Positions 20,061-31,489 of a stretch of DNA of 64,000 nucleotides are shown here, in pieces. Positions within the stretch are counted from its first letter, which is position 1, and each line of letters begins with the position of its first letter. Location: positions 744,001-808,000 of the forward strand of contig JASVEC010000013.1 of assembly GCA_030770535.1 (NCBI GenBank), read 5' to 3'. Source of the stretch: Batkoa obscura (Eukaryota; Entomophthoromycota; Entomophthoromycetes; Entomophthorales; Batkoaceae). The notes beneath the pieces are model-generated. The model saw only the letters and a list, made by a program, of their open reading frames with translations. It had not been told where the DNA came from and made no database searches. The translations under genes were made by a program, and so were the position numbers.

Positions 20061-21277
20061 TTAAGGTACATAGATAGAAAGGGATCTTCTTGAGGAAAAG
20101 GAAGTCCTTGCAAGTGAACGAACCACAACTGAATTCAGTGCATAATTAGGTAAAAGTGGCAAACTGGGCGGTTTTTCAACAAGCTCCGTTAATAAAGGTT
20201 GTTGAAGCCTATTCATGGATCTAGAAAAGTGGAATTTTTTTAATCCTCTTTGACTAGTTGGTAACTCTAAATTGGCTGGCCTTTGATTTAAACTGTGTCT
20301 TCCACTAGTATCATGGGATTGTGGTGACATGGCCATTGGAGAACCACAAAATAATAAGGACAACCTTTCCTTATCATTATTCCAATGATTCGTACATAAT
20401 CGGTATTCTAATGGAACCTGTTGCTCGTTTTTTTCAATACATCTATTTCTTAACACATAGCTTTGAAAATAAGGCCCATGGCAAAATGTACACTTTTCGA
20501 CGTTTAGTAAATAATGATATAGTTTTTCGGGTAATTTTGTTAGCTCAATTTGTACCTTGCCGGTATAAACCGCTCTAGCACAGATTTCCTTTAAACTTAA
20601 AGGCTCACGGTCCCACTCTTTTTTGTCTTCAATTTCTCTAATATCCTCAACCGACCATAGTGGACAGCTTTCAAGTTTTAGCTTTCTCAAAAATTGTAAC
20701 TGAGCAATCTCTGCTGGTATTACTTGTACCGGATTATGACTCAAATCCAAGTTAATTAGATTGATCAGCTTTCCTAGGTCTTTTGGTATGTATTTGATAT
20801 TGTTGTTACTTAAATTTAGAACGTTTAGTTTCTTTAAGTTGCCTATACTACGTGGCAAATACGTCAATTGATTTTGGTTTAATTTAAGTTCTTTTAATTT
20901 TAATAAACAGCCTATTGTATCTGGTAACTTTTTTAGTTGGTTTTTACTAAGGTCTAGCACGGTTAAATTATTTAGATGGCCTATTTCCCGTGGTAGCTCT
21001 ACCAACTCATTACAACATCTAAATGACTAGAATTAATATTAGATAACAAAATAGGTACGATAACTTACAGTTGCATATAAATTAAGGACTTTAATAGCCC
21101 AATGTTTTCTGATAGATGAAAGATACGACGAGAGCATAAAGTCAGTTGTTGAAAAGATTGAATTTGCTTAAAATGAATATCCTTAAAGTTTAAGTCCTTT
21201 TCAACTTCCATTGCATGGTTACTATAGTATTGAGCCAAACTAAGGTCTTGAAATTCTCTACTTTGTTTTGCACCCAT
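20061..21277 (-). CDS. Leucine-rich-repeat protein with N-myristoylation motif
   Basis: Exons 21277-21069 and 21018-20061 give 388 aa. The start MGAKQSREF fits the N-myristoylation consensus (Gly2, Ser6), suggesting membrane attachment. Residues ~55-195 hold about five 23-residue LRRs of the Ras-suppressor/SHOC2 type (LDLSKNQLKKLPDTIGCL, LNLSNNNIKYIPKDLGKL, LDLSHNPVQVIPAEIAQL). Next comes a cap and a CTFCHGPYFQSYVLR segment with a CxxC, shared by several LRR proteins and possibly a zinc site. The C-terminal ~110 residues are Ser/Arg-rich. It is probably a cytoplasmic scaffold at membranes. Partner unknown. Confidence 0.85.
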
Positions 21278-22187
21278 AATAATAAACTGATAAAAAAATA
21301 GTGCTAATAGATATTAAATAAAACAAAAAGGAAAGAAAAAAACGATTGTAATTTTGATAATGTGAACATGTCTGTTTTTGTTGACATTTTCTTTAATTTC
21401 ATTTTAATTGCTGTATTTTTTCTTTTTTATCAATTCTAACCTGTTGCTATGCCAGTTAACTAATAGTGTTTGCTTAACATTAGTTTTAATAACTAAGTTT
21501 CGTTGCCAACTGTAACTTCAAGTTTCTCACCCTTTGATTGGTTAATTTCATTTGCTATGGGAAGGTGATCTAATCAATTTATAAAAAGCAAATTAATGGG
21601 AAATTGTGGTCATTTTATTGGCCATTGCTTCTCCTATGAAGCTTTTTTGTTTAAATGTTGATTTAACTGGATTGATTTTTAACCATTTATAAAAATAACG
21701 ATCAAATCTTAAATTTTATTTATTACAAATACAATATAGCTTTTATTACTATTCCCGATGTAGATTTTATCTTACAATAAAATATATAGCCATATAGTAA
21801 GTGTGGTTTTATACCACGATTGTTTTTAAGTACTAATATTGAAATTTGATAATATGCATTAGTTTAAACCCAAGACTCAATTTTTTTCTAGTTTTGATTT
21901 GCAAATGTTGCAAATTGAGTGCAAAGACTACAAAATTAGCTGCTTTTGTCTAATTTTGAAATTAATCAACAGAAATGTTTTTATCACAATATTGATAGTA
22001 TTTTTTTAAATTTCATATTACATAAAGGATGAACGAGACAAAATCTTTAACCACTTGAGTATCGTGAACGAACAATGATCGCCAAATTTCTGTTCATCAA
22101 AACTAAATATTGACGACCATTGCTTGCATATGATTTTAAATTAAGATGAAATCGATGACCATTGCCCACATGGTTTGAATAAGTTAA
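21278..22187. other. Spacer between LRR gene and PAH gene
   Basis: No gene was recognised. It contains the LRR gene promoter and, at about 22075-22170, two related GACGACCATTGC/GATGACCATTGC segments. Confidence 0.45.
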
Positions 22188-22295
22188 CCCTTTGGGTATT
22201 GAATTTCAAAAAAATCTGGTCTAACTGGCATAAAACCGATTAAAAATCATGGTCCAATCGAACAGAATTTTTTAAAGCACTTGGTACCCAAAGGG
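22188..22295. mobile_element. piggyBac-like short inverted-repeat element (108 bp)
   Basis: The ends are CCCTTTGGGTA and TACCCAAAGGG, a perfect 11-bp inverted repeat. They are flanked by TTAA on the left and TTGA on the right. TTAA targets and CCC-starting termini are typical of piggyBac-family elements. It has no coding capacity. Only one copy was seen in this window. Confidence 0.5.
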
Positions 22296-22598
22296 TTGAA
22301 TTGATTCTGAGTATTTAAACCTAGATCAAATTTGAATTTTATTTTCATTTTAACCAAGTTTTTAAATATACATATATTAATAATTTCTAATATTTTATTT
22401 GTGATTTTATAAAATTTCTATCCATAGTAACCTTTAATTATTAAAATTGTAACAAAAATTATAAAATCTATTCAAGACAATCAGAAATTAATACTAAAGA
22501 TTCATTTAATTAAACAAAACATTTTAAACACTCAATTCAAGGTACATAGAACTAATTTAAATTAATACAAGCTACTGGGCAGTAATATAAAACTAACA

Positions 22599-24307
22599 TT
22601 ATACACTTAATAAATTAAGAGTATTGATCAGCTTTTTCAAATCACATTTAACACTATTTGCATAATCAGTAAGTTTTTCTTTAGAATCGAGCACCTTGAC
22701 CGATTCAGTGTAAGGATCGTATCTTATATGGAAAGGACGGGATAAAGAATCAGCAAATTCATGTACCTTATCTTTAGCATCATTAAAGCTTTCTGCAACA
22801 TAATAAACCTAGCAAATTGATAAGTTTAAATTTTGAAATTAAAAATATTATACTTACAGGTTGAAACTTGATGATAGGATATTTAGTGGTTGCTGTAACC
22901 TTAGGATCAAATGGTCTTTTTTCAGGCTTATCGGACATGGCATACTAAAAATTTAATATAAGCTTTAGATTGTAGCATAAAAAGGAAATTTTACTTGGAT
23001 TTCGCCATAAGAGGAAAGTATACCAGCACCGTAAACTTTTAATTCGTCCCCTTGTTTGCAGAGCCCGTACTCAATAGTAAACCAATAAATAGTGGCTAGT
23101 TTTTCAATTGCCTCATCTGAAGCTCCCAAAGAAGCCAGCCCGATTTCTTGAGACAAAGCAGCAAACTCAGGATTAGCGAATAGTGGAACATGACCTAACA
23201 GTTCATGACAAACGTCCCTAAAATTATGAATAAAAAATAAAAATAACATAAGTAAAGTTACGGTTCTGGTGAAAAGAAAGGTTCTGAATGGTGGCGTACG
23301 TATTGAGTACAATGAAACACTCTAAAAGCTAAACTGTTTAAAAAGTCCCTTGAGGTTAATAAACCCATTACTGGCTTAAGCGTAAATCCAGTACATTCTA
23401 GTAGTATAATTAGTAAAAAGGGGGCTGTAATTTATCATATAATTACCTTTTAAAAATTTAGATATATCTTCAATCTGTGGAATATTAGAATCATTTAGAC
23501 CACATTTTTTCTCCAATAATGAAAAGGCATCAAGGTATTCCCGACAAGCATGCTTTTCAAAAAGTGCTGTCGTTTGACGGTACACTTGTCCCCTGATTAA
23601 GTATTAATTGATGTTAAATTGTCTTTATAGCTATAATACCAAGTTTTGATCTCAAGGTCAGTATACTCAATGTTAGGAAGAGGTTGGCCACTGTTTTTTG
23701 TTTAGTAAGCAGTGATGAAAATTTTAATATACAAGTTACGTTTTATATACTTTTGCAAGGCTAGTGATTTCGTCACGACGTTGGATATAGTTAAGGTCTC
23801 GGGCCCCTGGGTGATGGGAATCTAGATAATATAATTAAATAACATCATTTATCTTATATCTAGTTACCTAATTCTTCTAACCCTAAAATTTTTTCAGCAA
23901 AAGCATCCAAATCGCTTTTCTTCCTTGGGAACCAAGGTGTATTCTTTAAGGTTTCTAAACATTTTTAACATATATTTTTTAGCATAATTAGCTACAATAC
24001 CATTATCGGAAAATAGAAAAGGGTCCATTTGCTTTATATTTGTAGCTTTAGAGGTAAGATGATCGACCAGTTTGGAAGCTAAATGATGATCTTTAGCACC
24101 AATATCAGCAAAGACATCGTAGGTATTTGGATTTGTTAAACTAGGCCTGGATTTAATACAAATCATTGAAATTTCTAATTCCTTTAAAACAACTAAACAT
24201 TGATCCAAGGTAGCCTTATTGTCTTCTATAGAGAATAAGGTTGGGGAATCTAAGGATCTGTCTTTATTTAATTCTTTTTGAGTTTCACAAGAAAAGTTAG
24301 ATAGCAT
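22599..24307 (-). CDS. PAH: Phenylalanine-4-hydroxylase (aromatic amino acid hydroxylase)
   Basis: Nine exons: 24307-24001, 23954-23868, 23821-23740, 23690-23640, 23592-23447, 23397-23262, 23217-22995, 22944-22858 and 22808-22599, for 442 aa (human PAH 452). An N-terminal ACT-like regulatory domain (about residues 25-100, [20 protein letters not shown]) is followed by [60 protein letters not shown] and [10 protein letters not shown]. The two His of HELLGH and the Glu of TIEYGL are the iron ligands. A short tetramerisation helix ends the chain. It converts phenylalanine to tyrosine with a pterin cofactor and O2. Such genes occur in animals and some early-diverging fungi (Mortierella), not in yeasts. 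The family also includes Tyr and Trp hydroxylases, so substrate is inferred. Confidence 0.93.
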
Positions 24308-25681
24308 ATTAATCAGATTTTTTTTCTTAATTTTTCAATTTTTGACTTTTATACTTGTTCCTTGTACAACCATTTAAATCCGAATTTTTTAATCTTTATT
24401 TGAGCCAATCGCTAACCCACATTTTTTAGTCGTGAAATCATCAATACATCTAGACTAGTATAGTAAGAGCCTATTTCTACTTTTCTTGGACTCATTTTTG
24501 AACAGTTTACATACAGTTATTGTAACTAAATGTTATTATATTGTCTTGAGAATACTATTATTCTCTGGGGCATTGATTTGGTATATCAATAGTGTGACTA
24601 AAGGTTTTAATAAAGATCAAATACGAATATAGAACTAATAATAGTTATTTAAAGGATAATATTTATTTTTAAATTATTTTGACTCCACAAAGACAAGGTT
24701 GGGATGGTTATGTCCGAAACAGAATAACAATATATTTACTTTTTTGAAATACATTGATAAATACATTGATTTTTTTCAAATGTATTGATAGATAGATTGA
24801 TCGGGAAATTACATTTCTTAAATAGAAATGCCTATTTAAAATCAAATCTATATTATTTTTAATTAAAATTAGGTATTAAGTTGTTTAAAATGGCAATTTT
24901 GGCGCAAATATGAAAATATATCATTAAGAACCTAATGTTACTTTATTTAAGCTATAGTGCCACAGTGGTGCCACATTACAATTATTGAAGTAGTAAAAGA
25001 ATTATTCAAATTTGATCCAGGTGATAGAAAATTAATCAAATAGGTTAAAAAATTAAAAAAATAATCTGATAAAATAGAATTTTTTAACATAAAAGTCAAA
25101 AATTAGTATTATCGAAAAACTCGAAAAACTATTTATCTCTTGAAGTTACTATTCCATATGGGTTTGTATAATATCAAATAAAAAAATCATTTGTTTTAAT
25201 ATAATGTTTTTTGCTACCGCTTTCTCAAAAAGCTTTTAAATGAGGAATTTTAATGATTTGGTATTACTTTTAGAACACCGTATTTTCTAATATATTTGAA
25301 CAATATAAAAACATGATACTTGGAATTGTGAAAGGTGTAGCTAATAAACGAATAGCCTGTCTCTAAAAAACCAAACTTTTAGAGATATTTTACGCTTATT
25401 ATACTCTAGTTTTCTTAAAATAGTATCTTACATTATTTATTAAATATCCTGATTTCTATCAAGTGGTGAAGGGTAATCAGGCATGGAAAGTTTAAATTTG
25501 CTTTATATTTCTTGTAATTTATGGTAAGGCAATAGGTATTTCTTGGTAAGATATACCATTTGATGATTGCATTATGTAGTGTTTAAGCTTTTGGGTATAT
25601 ATATATATATTTGTGATATAATCACCAGGCCAAATTTAAATCACATCTTTATCTAGAGTATGCGCCATTTTAGTTACTATA

Positions 25682-25782
25682 TGGGGATGTATTTTTTTGT
25701 TTAAGAATTTTACTAACAATATTTCCGCTCAAATAGCGCTTAAAAAATAGAAAAATTGATGAAACCAAAAAAAACACCCCCA
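25682..25782 (+). mobile_element. MITE copy L (101 bp, near-consensus)
   Basis: It reads TGGGGATGTATTTTTTTG and ends AACACCCCCA, with TATA on both sides. The core ATAGCGCTTAAAAAATAG and the GATGAAACCAA right half are intact. Confidence 0.8.
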
Positions 25783-26216
25783 TATAGGGTTTATTTGTTG
25801 ATTTTCAATCTGCTTTTTTAACGAAATTAACGAATTACAATAATTGTATCAGTAGTATTTGCATAATTTTAAAGAATGTCCTGTGTACTTTCTATGAAAA
25901 ATAAACTTTGAAATAGCCAATCGAAAACAAAATTAGAATCTGTTACAAAAAATCAAAAATACAAAAAAACTAAAATGGCTAGCTCTTTCTTTTTTAACTG
26001 CAAAAACCTTGCTACTAAAGAACTATCCCACATCCTTCTCGTCTCAAAAAGTCTAGATCTCTGTCTTTTGACTCCTTTTTTAATCAAAACTCATAATTGA
26101 GTTACCTAATTCTATCATTAAATTGATCCTTCTATTTTATAAGTACTTCACTTACTTCCAATACACACTGCCATAAACTTTTTATTTCTAATCTTTGTCT
26201 TGTACAACTAAACAAA

Positions 26217-26317
26217 CGGGAGTGTTTTTTTTGGCTTCATTATTTTTTCTATCTTTTAAGCGCTATTTGAGCGGAAAAATGGTTAGTAAAATTCTTAAAC
26301 AAAAAAACATATCCCCA
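26217..26317 (-). mobile_element. MITE copy M (101 bp)
   Basis: The left end is CGGGAGTGTTTTTTTTGG and the right end CATATCCCCA. The core AAGCGCTATTTGAGCGG is intact. Confidence 0.72.
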
Positions 26318-27268
26318 AATATTACAAAATTCGTCTTGAATTTAGAAAAAAGCTGAAATACAGGTAAAAACCTATAGTTATCATGGATTATTATTAAACA
26401 CAGTAGGATTCCATATAAATAAAATAAAATAAAGACATAATTTTATCTTACAAAAATAATGAGCATTAATAACGAAACAGCTAATGTATACTAAGTAAAT
26501 CATCATAAAGTACTATTCTTAAGATTTAAGCTACAATTTATTTTATAATTGTTAATTGTAAAATTAAAATATTTAGATAAATTATTAAATATGTTATTAG
26601 TTTGTTAACAATGTGTAAAGTTGTTTTTACAAATAATGCTTTTTAAATAATAAAGACAGCTTTTAAAAAATAATATTAAATTAAATAAACACAGGCTTCC
26701 TTTTTAAAACTAAATTAATAGCTTTTTCACTTTTGACTGTTTAGTAAAAAGGTAAAGAGATATAAAAAAACATTCCCATATACTTGAATCATTTAAATTT
26801 AAAATAATGAGCAAAAGGCTAATCTAAATTAATACTATTAGACAATTCGAATAATTAACATGATATTTTTAATTTAAAGATAATACTTAATGCACAATTT
26901 ATATTTAAAATAGCCCAAGTTTAAATTATAATAAACTTTAAAACTTTAACCAATAAAGTTAATATTCTAATAATATGCTTTTAGAACAAACTATTAAATT
27001 ATAAAACTTGCTTTCATAGTTTGGTAATAAATATGTATTTTGAAAAAAATTCATCAGTGTAAATAAATTATAGAAAAAATTGAACATAACAACATGACGA
27101 TAAATCTGCGCTTTTAAATAGATATAAAGTGGTTTGATGTTCACCAATATGACATAGAAATACACAACTATGAATAATCATACACGTGACTTTTATTTTA
27201 AATTTAAGGACTAATAATCAAATTAAGTAATTCATTGTGAAATATATCATGACACATAAAAGCTTATA

Positions 27269-27368
27269 AGGGGATATATTTTTTTGTTTAAGAATTTTAC
27301 TAACCATTTTTCCGCTCAAATAGCGCTTAAAAGATAGAAAAAATAATGAAGCCAAAAAAGACACCCCA
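27269..27368 (+). mobile_element. MITE copy N (100 bp), upstream of PRXL2-like copy A
   Basis: It reads AGGGGATATATTTTTTTG and ends GACACCCCA. It lies 327 bp upstream of the first PRXL2-like start codon. Confidence 0.75.
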
Positions 27369-27695
27369 ATAACCTATTAACGAAAAGGAGATTGAAAGGA
27401 GCAAGTTCAAGCCTTATTGATATGTTGTTATTTGCTATAACATGGGTCGTTTTTAACATTACTATACGTATTTTCAGGCAAAAACATGATAAAAGATGTA
27501 AATAATTTAGTGGTTAATTCCAGTTTGCTCACATAAATATTATGAATACAAGTTAAAACTTGTTTAGTTTATACCTTGATTTTAATGCATTTCCTTGTTC
27601 CTATTCTTAATGTTATTAAAGTAGTTCCAATCCTTAATTTTAATTATATAAAAAGAAAAGAAAATTTTAAGTACGTAAATTCTTATCTCAAATAA

Positions 27696-28430
27696 ATGGT
27701 ATCAAATAAAACAACAATAAAGAAAGATATAAAAGTCCAGTTAAAAGCAATATTTAAGCTTTTAAAAGTAAATAAAACCAAAGATAAGAAGGATGCTAGT
27801 ATGTTCTCGAATATAGTACTGAAAAACCCAGCGGGGGAAGATGTTCTGTTAGAAGAAAAGTGGAATGATAAAACAGTGTTACTAAAAGTATTACCAAGAT
27901 TAGGCTGTTGCTTATGTCGTCATGAAGTTTTAATGTTAAAAAGGCTCCAATCGATCTTGGATGAAAATAAAATTCATTTAGTTGCAGTTGCTTTTGAAGA
28001 TATCGACTTGACTGATTTCTTAAGCGGGTATTGGGACTGGGATATATTATTGGATGTAGAGAGGAAGGTATATCATGCAGCAGGGTTAGTCAAATTGAGC
28101 GATAAGGAGCTGGATAGTCAGATGAGTAATAAACTTTTCAAATGGATCGATGAATATATTATGAACGTGCTTAAAGTCAAAGACTCTGGTAATGGAGACT
28201 TCAAACAACTGGGTGGTATGTTTATCATAAATCCAGATAAAAGTATAATTTACGAGTTTAAACCAAATAAACTTGCTTTATTTCCTTGCATCAAAGAAAT
28301 ATGTCAAGTAATTGGTGCTGATGAAAACGATATTGAAGATGATGTCCCCTCATCCTTCATTGTTAAATCAAAATATTTAAGAAAAAGCCCAAGTAAGTCT
28401 AGCTCACACAACTCTGATGGATCTCAATAA
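27696..28430 (+). CDS. PRXL2/AhpC-TSA-2-like thioredoxin-fold protein, copy A
   Basis: Single exon, 244 aa. A basic N-terminal helix (~1-35) precedes a thioredoxin-fold domain. VLPRLGCCLCRHEVLML holds a CxxC (Cys71 and Cys74) in the setting of the PRXL2 (FAM213) family, whose motif is RPGCxLCRxEA. Residues 185-215 (GGMFIINPDKSIIYEF) supply the later beta strands of the fold. In animals PRXL2 proteins are redox regulators or prostamide/prostaglandin F synthases; here the role is unknown, probably cytosolic thiol chemistry. It is nearly identical to the gene at 30560; the two differ only within 28129-28166 and after about 28371. The C-terminal tail is SPSKSSSHNSDGSQ, Ser-rich. Confidence 0.82.
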   Translation: MVSNKTTIKKDIKVQLKAIFKLLKVNKTKDKKDASMFSNIVLKNPAGEDVLLEEKWNDKTVLLKVLPRLGCCLCRHEVLMLKRLQSILDENKIHLVAVAFEDIDLTDFLSGYWDWDILLDVERKVYHAAGLVKLSDKELDSQMSNKLFKWIDEYIMNVLKVKDSGNGDFKQLGGMFIINPDKSIIYEFKPNKLALFPCIKEICQVIGADENDIEDDVPSSFIVKSKYLRKSPSKSSSHNSDGSQ

Positions 28431-29813
28431 ACCAGTATTTAATTTTAATAAAGCATATAGAGTTATACATATATTGTCCTTTCTTAGTAACGATTGTATT
28501 TAAAGCATTTTATTAGATAAGGTTGTAAGTGAACTTGTTATCTTAAAAAGGTAGCTCTAAACAGTTTTATTTGCGTTGCTTTATTAGCAGCAATGTTTTT
28601 TTAGAGAGTCTGTGTCTGAGATAGTATTTATTAAATCAATAACATAAGAATAAGTATTGTTTTTGCTAATTACCTTGTTAGGATTAAATTAATATTTGTT
28701 TAAAAGCAATGGTTGTTACACATGCAAAGTTTAAATAAAATATAACATTATGATTTCATAACAATTTTTCTTAGCACACTTCTGAATAACTTGTAACATC
28801 GTTTTTATTTTACAAATGTGGCTTACATATTGTCATATTGCCAATACGACTTTGTTTAAATACAAAGTTATACTGGCTACTTGTTTATTAATATATCATG
28901 CAGTATATTTAAACTTTAAACATCATCATTACAAATTTGATTAACTTCAAGCTTTAATTTAAAGAACTGTAGTATTTAAAATGATCTGTTTTGCTTACAA
29001 TTTGCTTGGGAGACGAAATGTTTTACCTAAGAAATTATTTTTATACTTAATCACCTTTCATTCATCAAAACCCAACTTTACTTGTGGACGCTTAGAATTT
29101 TAACCCCCAGAAAATAGTAATTAGGTGGCATATCTGCCTTTCGGTTTTTGCATTTTATATTGGAGCATTTTTACTGTATAAAAATTTAATTACAAACCCC
29201 GTCTTTCCCCTGATAATAAAACGATAATCTAGGGAATAATATCCCCCCATTAGTTATAGGCCAGGATTCACTTAGAACTTAGGGGATAACTTTTCAAACA
29301 TATCTAAGTGTCAAGAAAATGTTAAAAATTATGGTTAAACATCTAATAAATAATTCTTTCTGTTAAATGCTTACAATAATAATAAAATATCCTACTTTTT
29401 TTGAAAAAATCCTGAGAAGTGTAGAATTTTGTATATTTTTAAATAACAAATCTGTTGAATAGCTTAATTCTGCTTTGGGAATTTTGAACTACAGATTTAA
29501 AAATAAGCATTATAGTTTTTGATCTTTATCTAAATTAAGTGAAGAGATTTAGAATATCAAATATTTAAGATTATAGGGGTCAACAAATGATATGCATTTC
29601 ATAAAAATATACAAATATATATATTTTTTTTCAATTCGATTTAAATTTAAATTTAAATATAAACTTTATACGACTCATTTTAGAACTATATAAAAAAGCG
29701 ATTACAGGATGTAGTTTTTTCGTTATTTTTCCTATTATTTAAATAGTTTATAATATAATAGTATTTAATTTGTTGAAAAAGAAAAAACATTATCTTAGTT
29801 AACAAAGGCTATA
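28431..29813. other. Spacer between the two PRXL2-like genes
   Basis: No gene was seen. The region just upstream of each gene copy shows only distant similarity beyond ~40 bp, in contrast to the coding parts. Confidence 0.5.
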
Positions 29814-29913
29814 TGGGGATGTATTTTTGTGTTTAACAATTTTATTAACAATTTTTCCGCTCAAATAGCGCTTAAAAGATGGAAAAAGTAATGAAGCCAA
29901 AAAAACATCACGA
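29814..29913 (+). mobile_element. MITE copy O (100 bp), upstream of PRXL2-like copy B
   Basis: It reads TGGGGATGTATTTTTGTG and ends ACATCACGA. It lies 646 bp upstream of the second PRXL2-like start codon. Confidence 0.75.
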
Positions 29914-30559
29914 TATCAGCAGTTTTTTTAATCTTTTATCAATAAGTAGCTCATTATAAATTATTTGTAAACTTACTACTATTTATCTTTTGAATCTAGC
30001 TCAGATAAACGTAAATTTTATCCTCTTGTTTCTCTCTAAGTTTCCAATTTATTTTTTTATTGAAATAAAACATTCGGGGTTCTTAACCTTTCAAAGTTAT
30101 AAACAATCATGACCTTTGTTTTTGGTATTTATACTCTATTTACTACTTTTGCAAAACAGAACCGTAAAAAATTGAACTTTTCGGTTTAAATATGCATACT
30201 TTACTATGCATGAGAAAAGTGTCTACAAATTTTGAAGATGTAGCTTTAAATATTCAATCAATAGAATAATATTCTACATATATATTAATTACATACATTG
30301 AGCATAAATATAGAATAATAGCTGATTTCCAATTACTGATTTTAGCGATATTGACATTTAAAGCTAAATCCTTAGAATTTATGGATAACTTTTTTCATGC
30401 GCTGTAAGGATACAAAATTCAAGACTTTTTTAGTCTGTACCATAATTTTGATGTTTTTTTGCTCTTATTCTTATTAATATAAAAGTAGCTATAACACTTA
30501 GCTTTGATAATATAAAAATAAAATAAAATTTTAAATATGTAAATTCTTATTTCAAATAA

Positions 30560-31294
30560 ATGGTATCAAATAAAACAACAATAAAGAAAGATATAAAAGT
30601 CCAGTTAAAAGCAATATTTAAGCTTTTAAAAGTAAATAAAACCAAAGATAAGAAGGATGCTAGTATGTTCTCGAATATAGTACTGAAAAACCCAGCGGGG
30701 GAAGATGTTCTGTTAGAAGAAAAGTGGAATGATAAAACAGTGTTACTAAAAGTATTACCAAGATTAGGCTGTTGCTTATGTCGTCATGAAGTTTTAATGT
30801 TAAAAAGGCTCCAATCGATCTTGGATGAAAATAAAATTCATTTAGTTGCAGTTGCTTTTGAAGATATCGACTTGACTGATTTCTTAAGCGGGTATTGGGA
30901 CTGGGATATATTATTGGATGTAGAGAGGAAGGTATATCATGCAGCAGGGTTAGTCAAATTGAGCGATAAGGAGCTGGATAGTCAGATGAGTAGTAAATTT
31001 GTTAAAATGGTAGACGACTATGTTATGGATGTGCTTAAAGTCAAAGACTCTGGTAATGGAGACTTCAAACAACTGGGTGGTATGTTTATCATAAATCCAG
31101 ATAAAAGTATAATTTACGAGTTTAAACCAAATAAACTTGCTTTATTTCCTTGCATCAAAGAAATATGTCAAGTAATTGGTGCTGATGAAAACGATATTGA
31201 AGATGATGTCCCCTCATCCTTCATTGTTAAATCAAAACATTTCAAGAAAAGCTCAAGCACACTTGGCTCTTATATTTTTGATATCACAAAATAA
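30560..31294 (+). CDS. PRXL2/AhpC-TSA-2-like thioredoxin-fold protein, copy B
   Basis: Single exon, 244 aa, with the same start, length and CxxC (Cys71, Cys74) as copy A. The first 432 bp match copy A with no difference that I could find. Then 38 bp (30993-31030) differ at 13 positions, changing the helix NKLFKWIDEYIMN to SKFVKMVDDYVMD. After that come another ~200 identical bases. The last ~16 codons diverge (SSSTLGSYIFDITK). Such a mosaic points to recent gene conversion between older duplicates, or to selection keeping that helix and the tail distinct. Function as for copy A. Confidence 0.82.
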   Translation: MVSNKTTIKKDIKVQLKAIFKLLKVNKTKDKKDASMFSNIVLKNPAGEDVLLEEKWNDKTVLLKVLPRLGCCLCRHEVLMLKRLQSILDENKIHLVAVAFEDIDLTDFLSGYWDWDILLDVERKVYHAAGLVKLSDKELDSQMSSKFVKMVDDYVMDVLKVKDSGNGDFKQLGGMFIINPDKSIIYEFKPNKLALFPCIKEICQVIGADENDIEDDVPSSFIVKSKHFKKSSSTLGSYIFDITK

Positions 31295-31393
31295 ATATAA
31301 TATTCAGCTATAATATAACAAATATCATTATATATATCATTGTCGCTTCGAAATTTATAATTTCGTATTGCTATCGTGTTAAATGATATTATA

Positions 31394-31489
31394 TGGGGAT
31401 GTTTTTTCTGGTTCCATTACTTTTTCCATTTTTTAAGCGCTACTTGAGCGAAAAGATTGTTAGTAATGAAACCAAAAAAAACATCCCCA
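31394..31489. mobile_element. MITE copy P (96 bp fold-back form)
   Basis: The left part reads TGGGGATGTTTTTTCTGG then TTCCATTAC. The right part reads GTAATGAAACCAAAAAAAAC then ATCCCCA, the reverse complement of the same half. Copy P therefore carries two of the ends that copy H lacks. Confidence 0.65.

Larger units (their letters stand above)
24308..27268. other. Gene-free 3-kb stretch with MITEs
   Basis: It contains PAH upstream DNA, a TA microsatellite near 25603, MITE copies L and M and an eroded MITE end at about 26725-26778 (AAAAAAACATTCCCA then TA). A frame at 26959-27165 looks random. Nothing else was seen. Confidence 0.45.

Noticed and set aside
26959-27165. 69-codon minus-strand frame
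   Set aside because: No homology and no context; composition is typical of random AT-rich DNA.
5620-31489. Repeated ~100-bp palindromic units as a CRISPR-like or regulatory array
   Set aside because: Spacing is irregular, orientation is mixed and copies carry inverted termini at TA sites in a eukaryotic genome; MITEs explain them.
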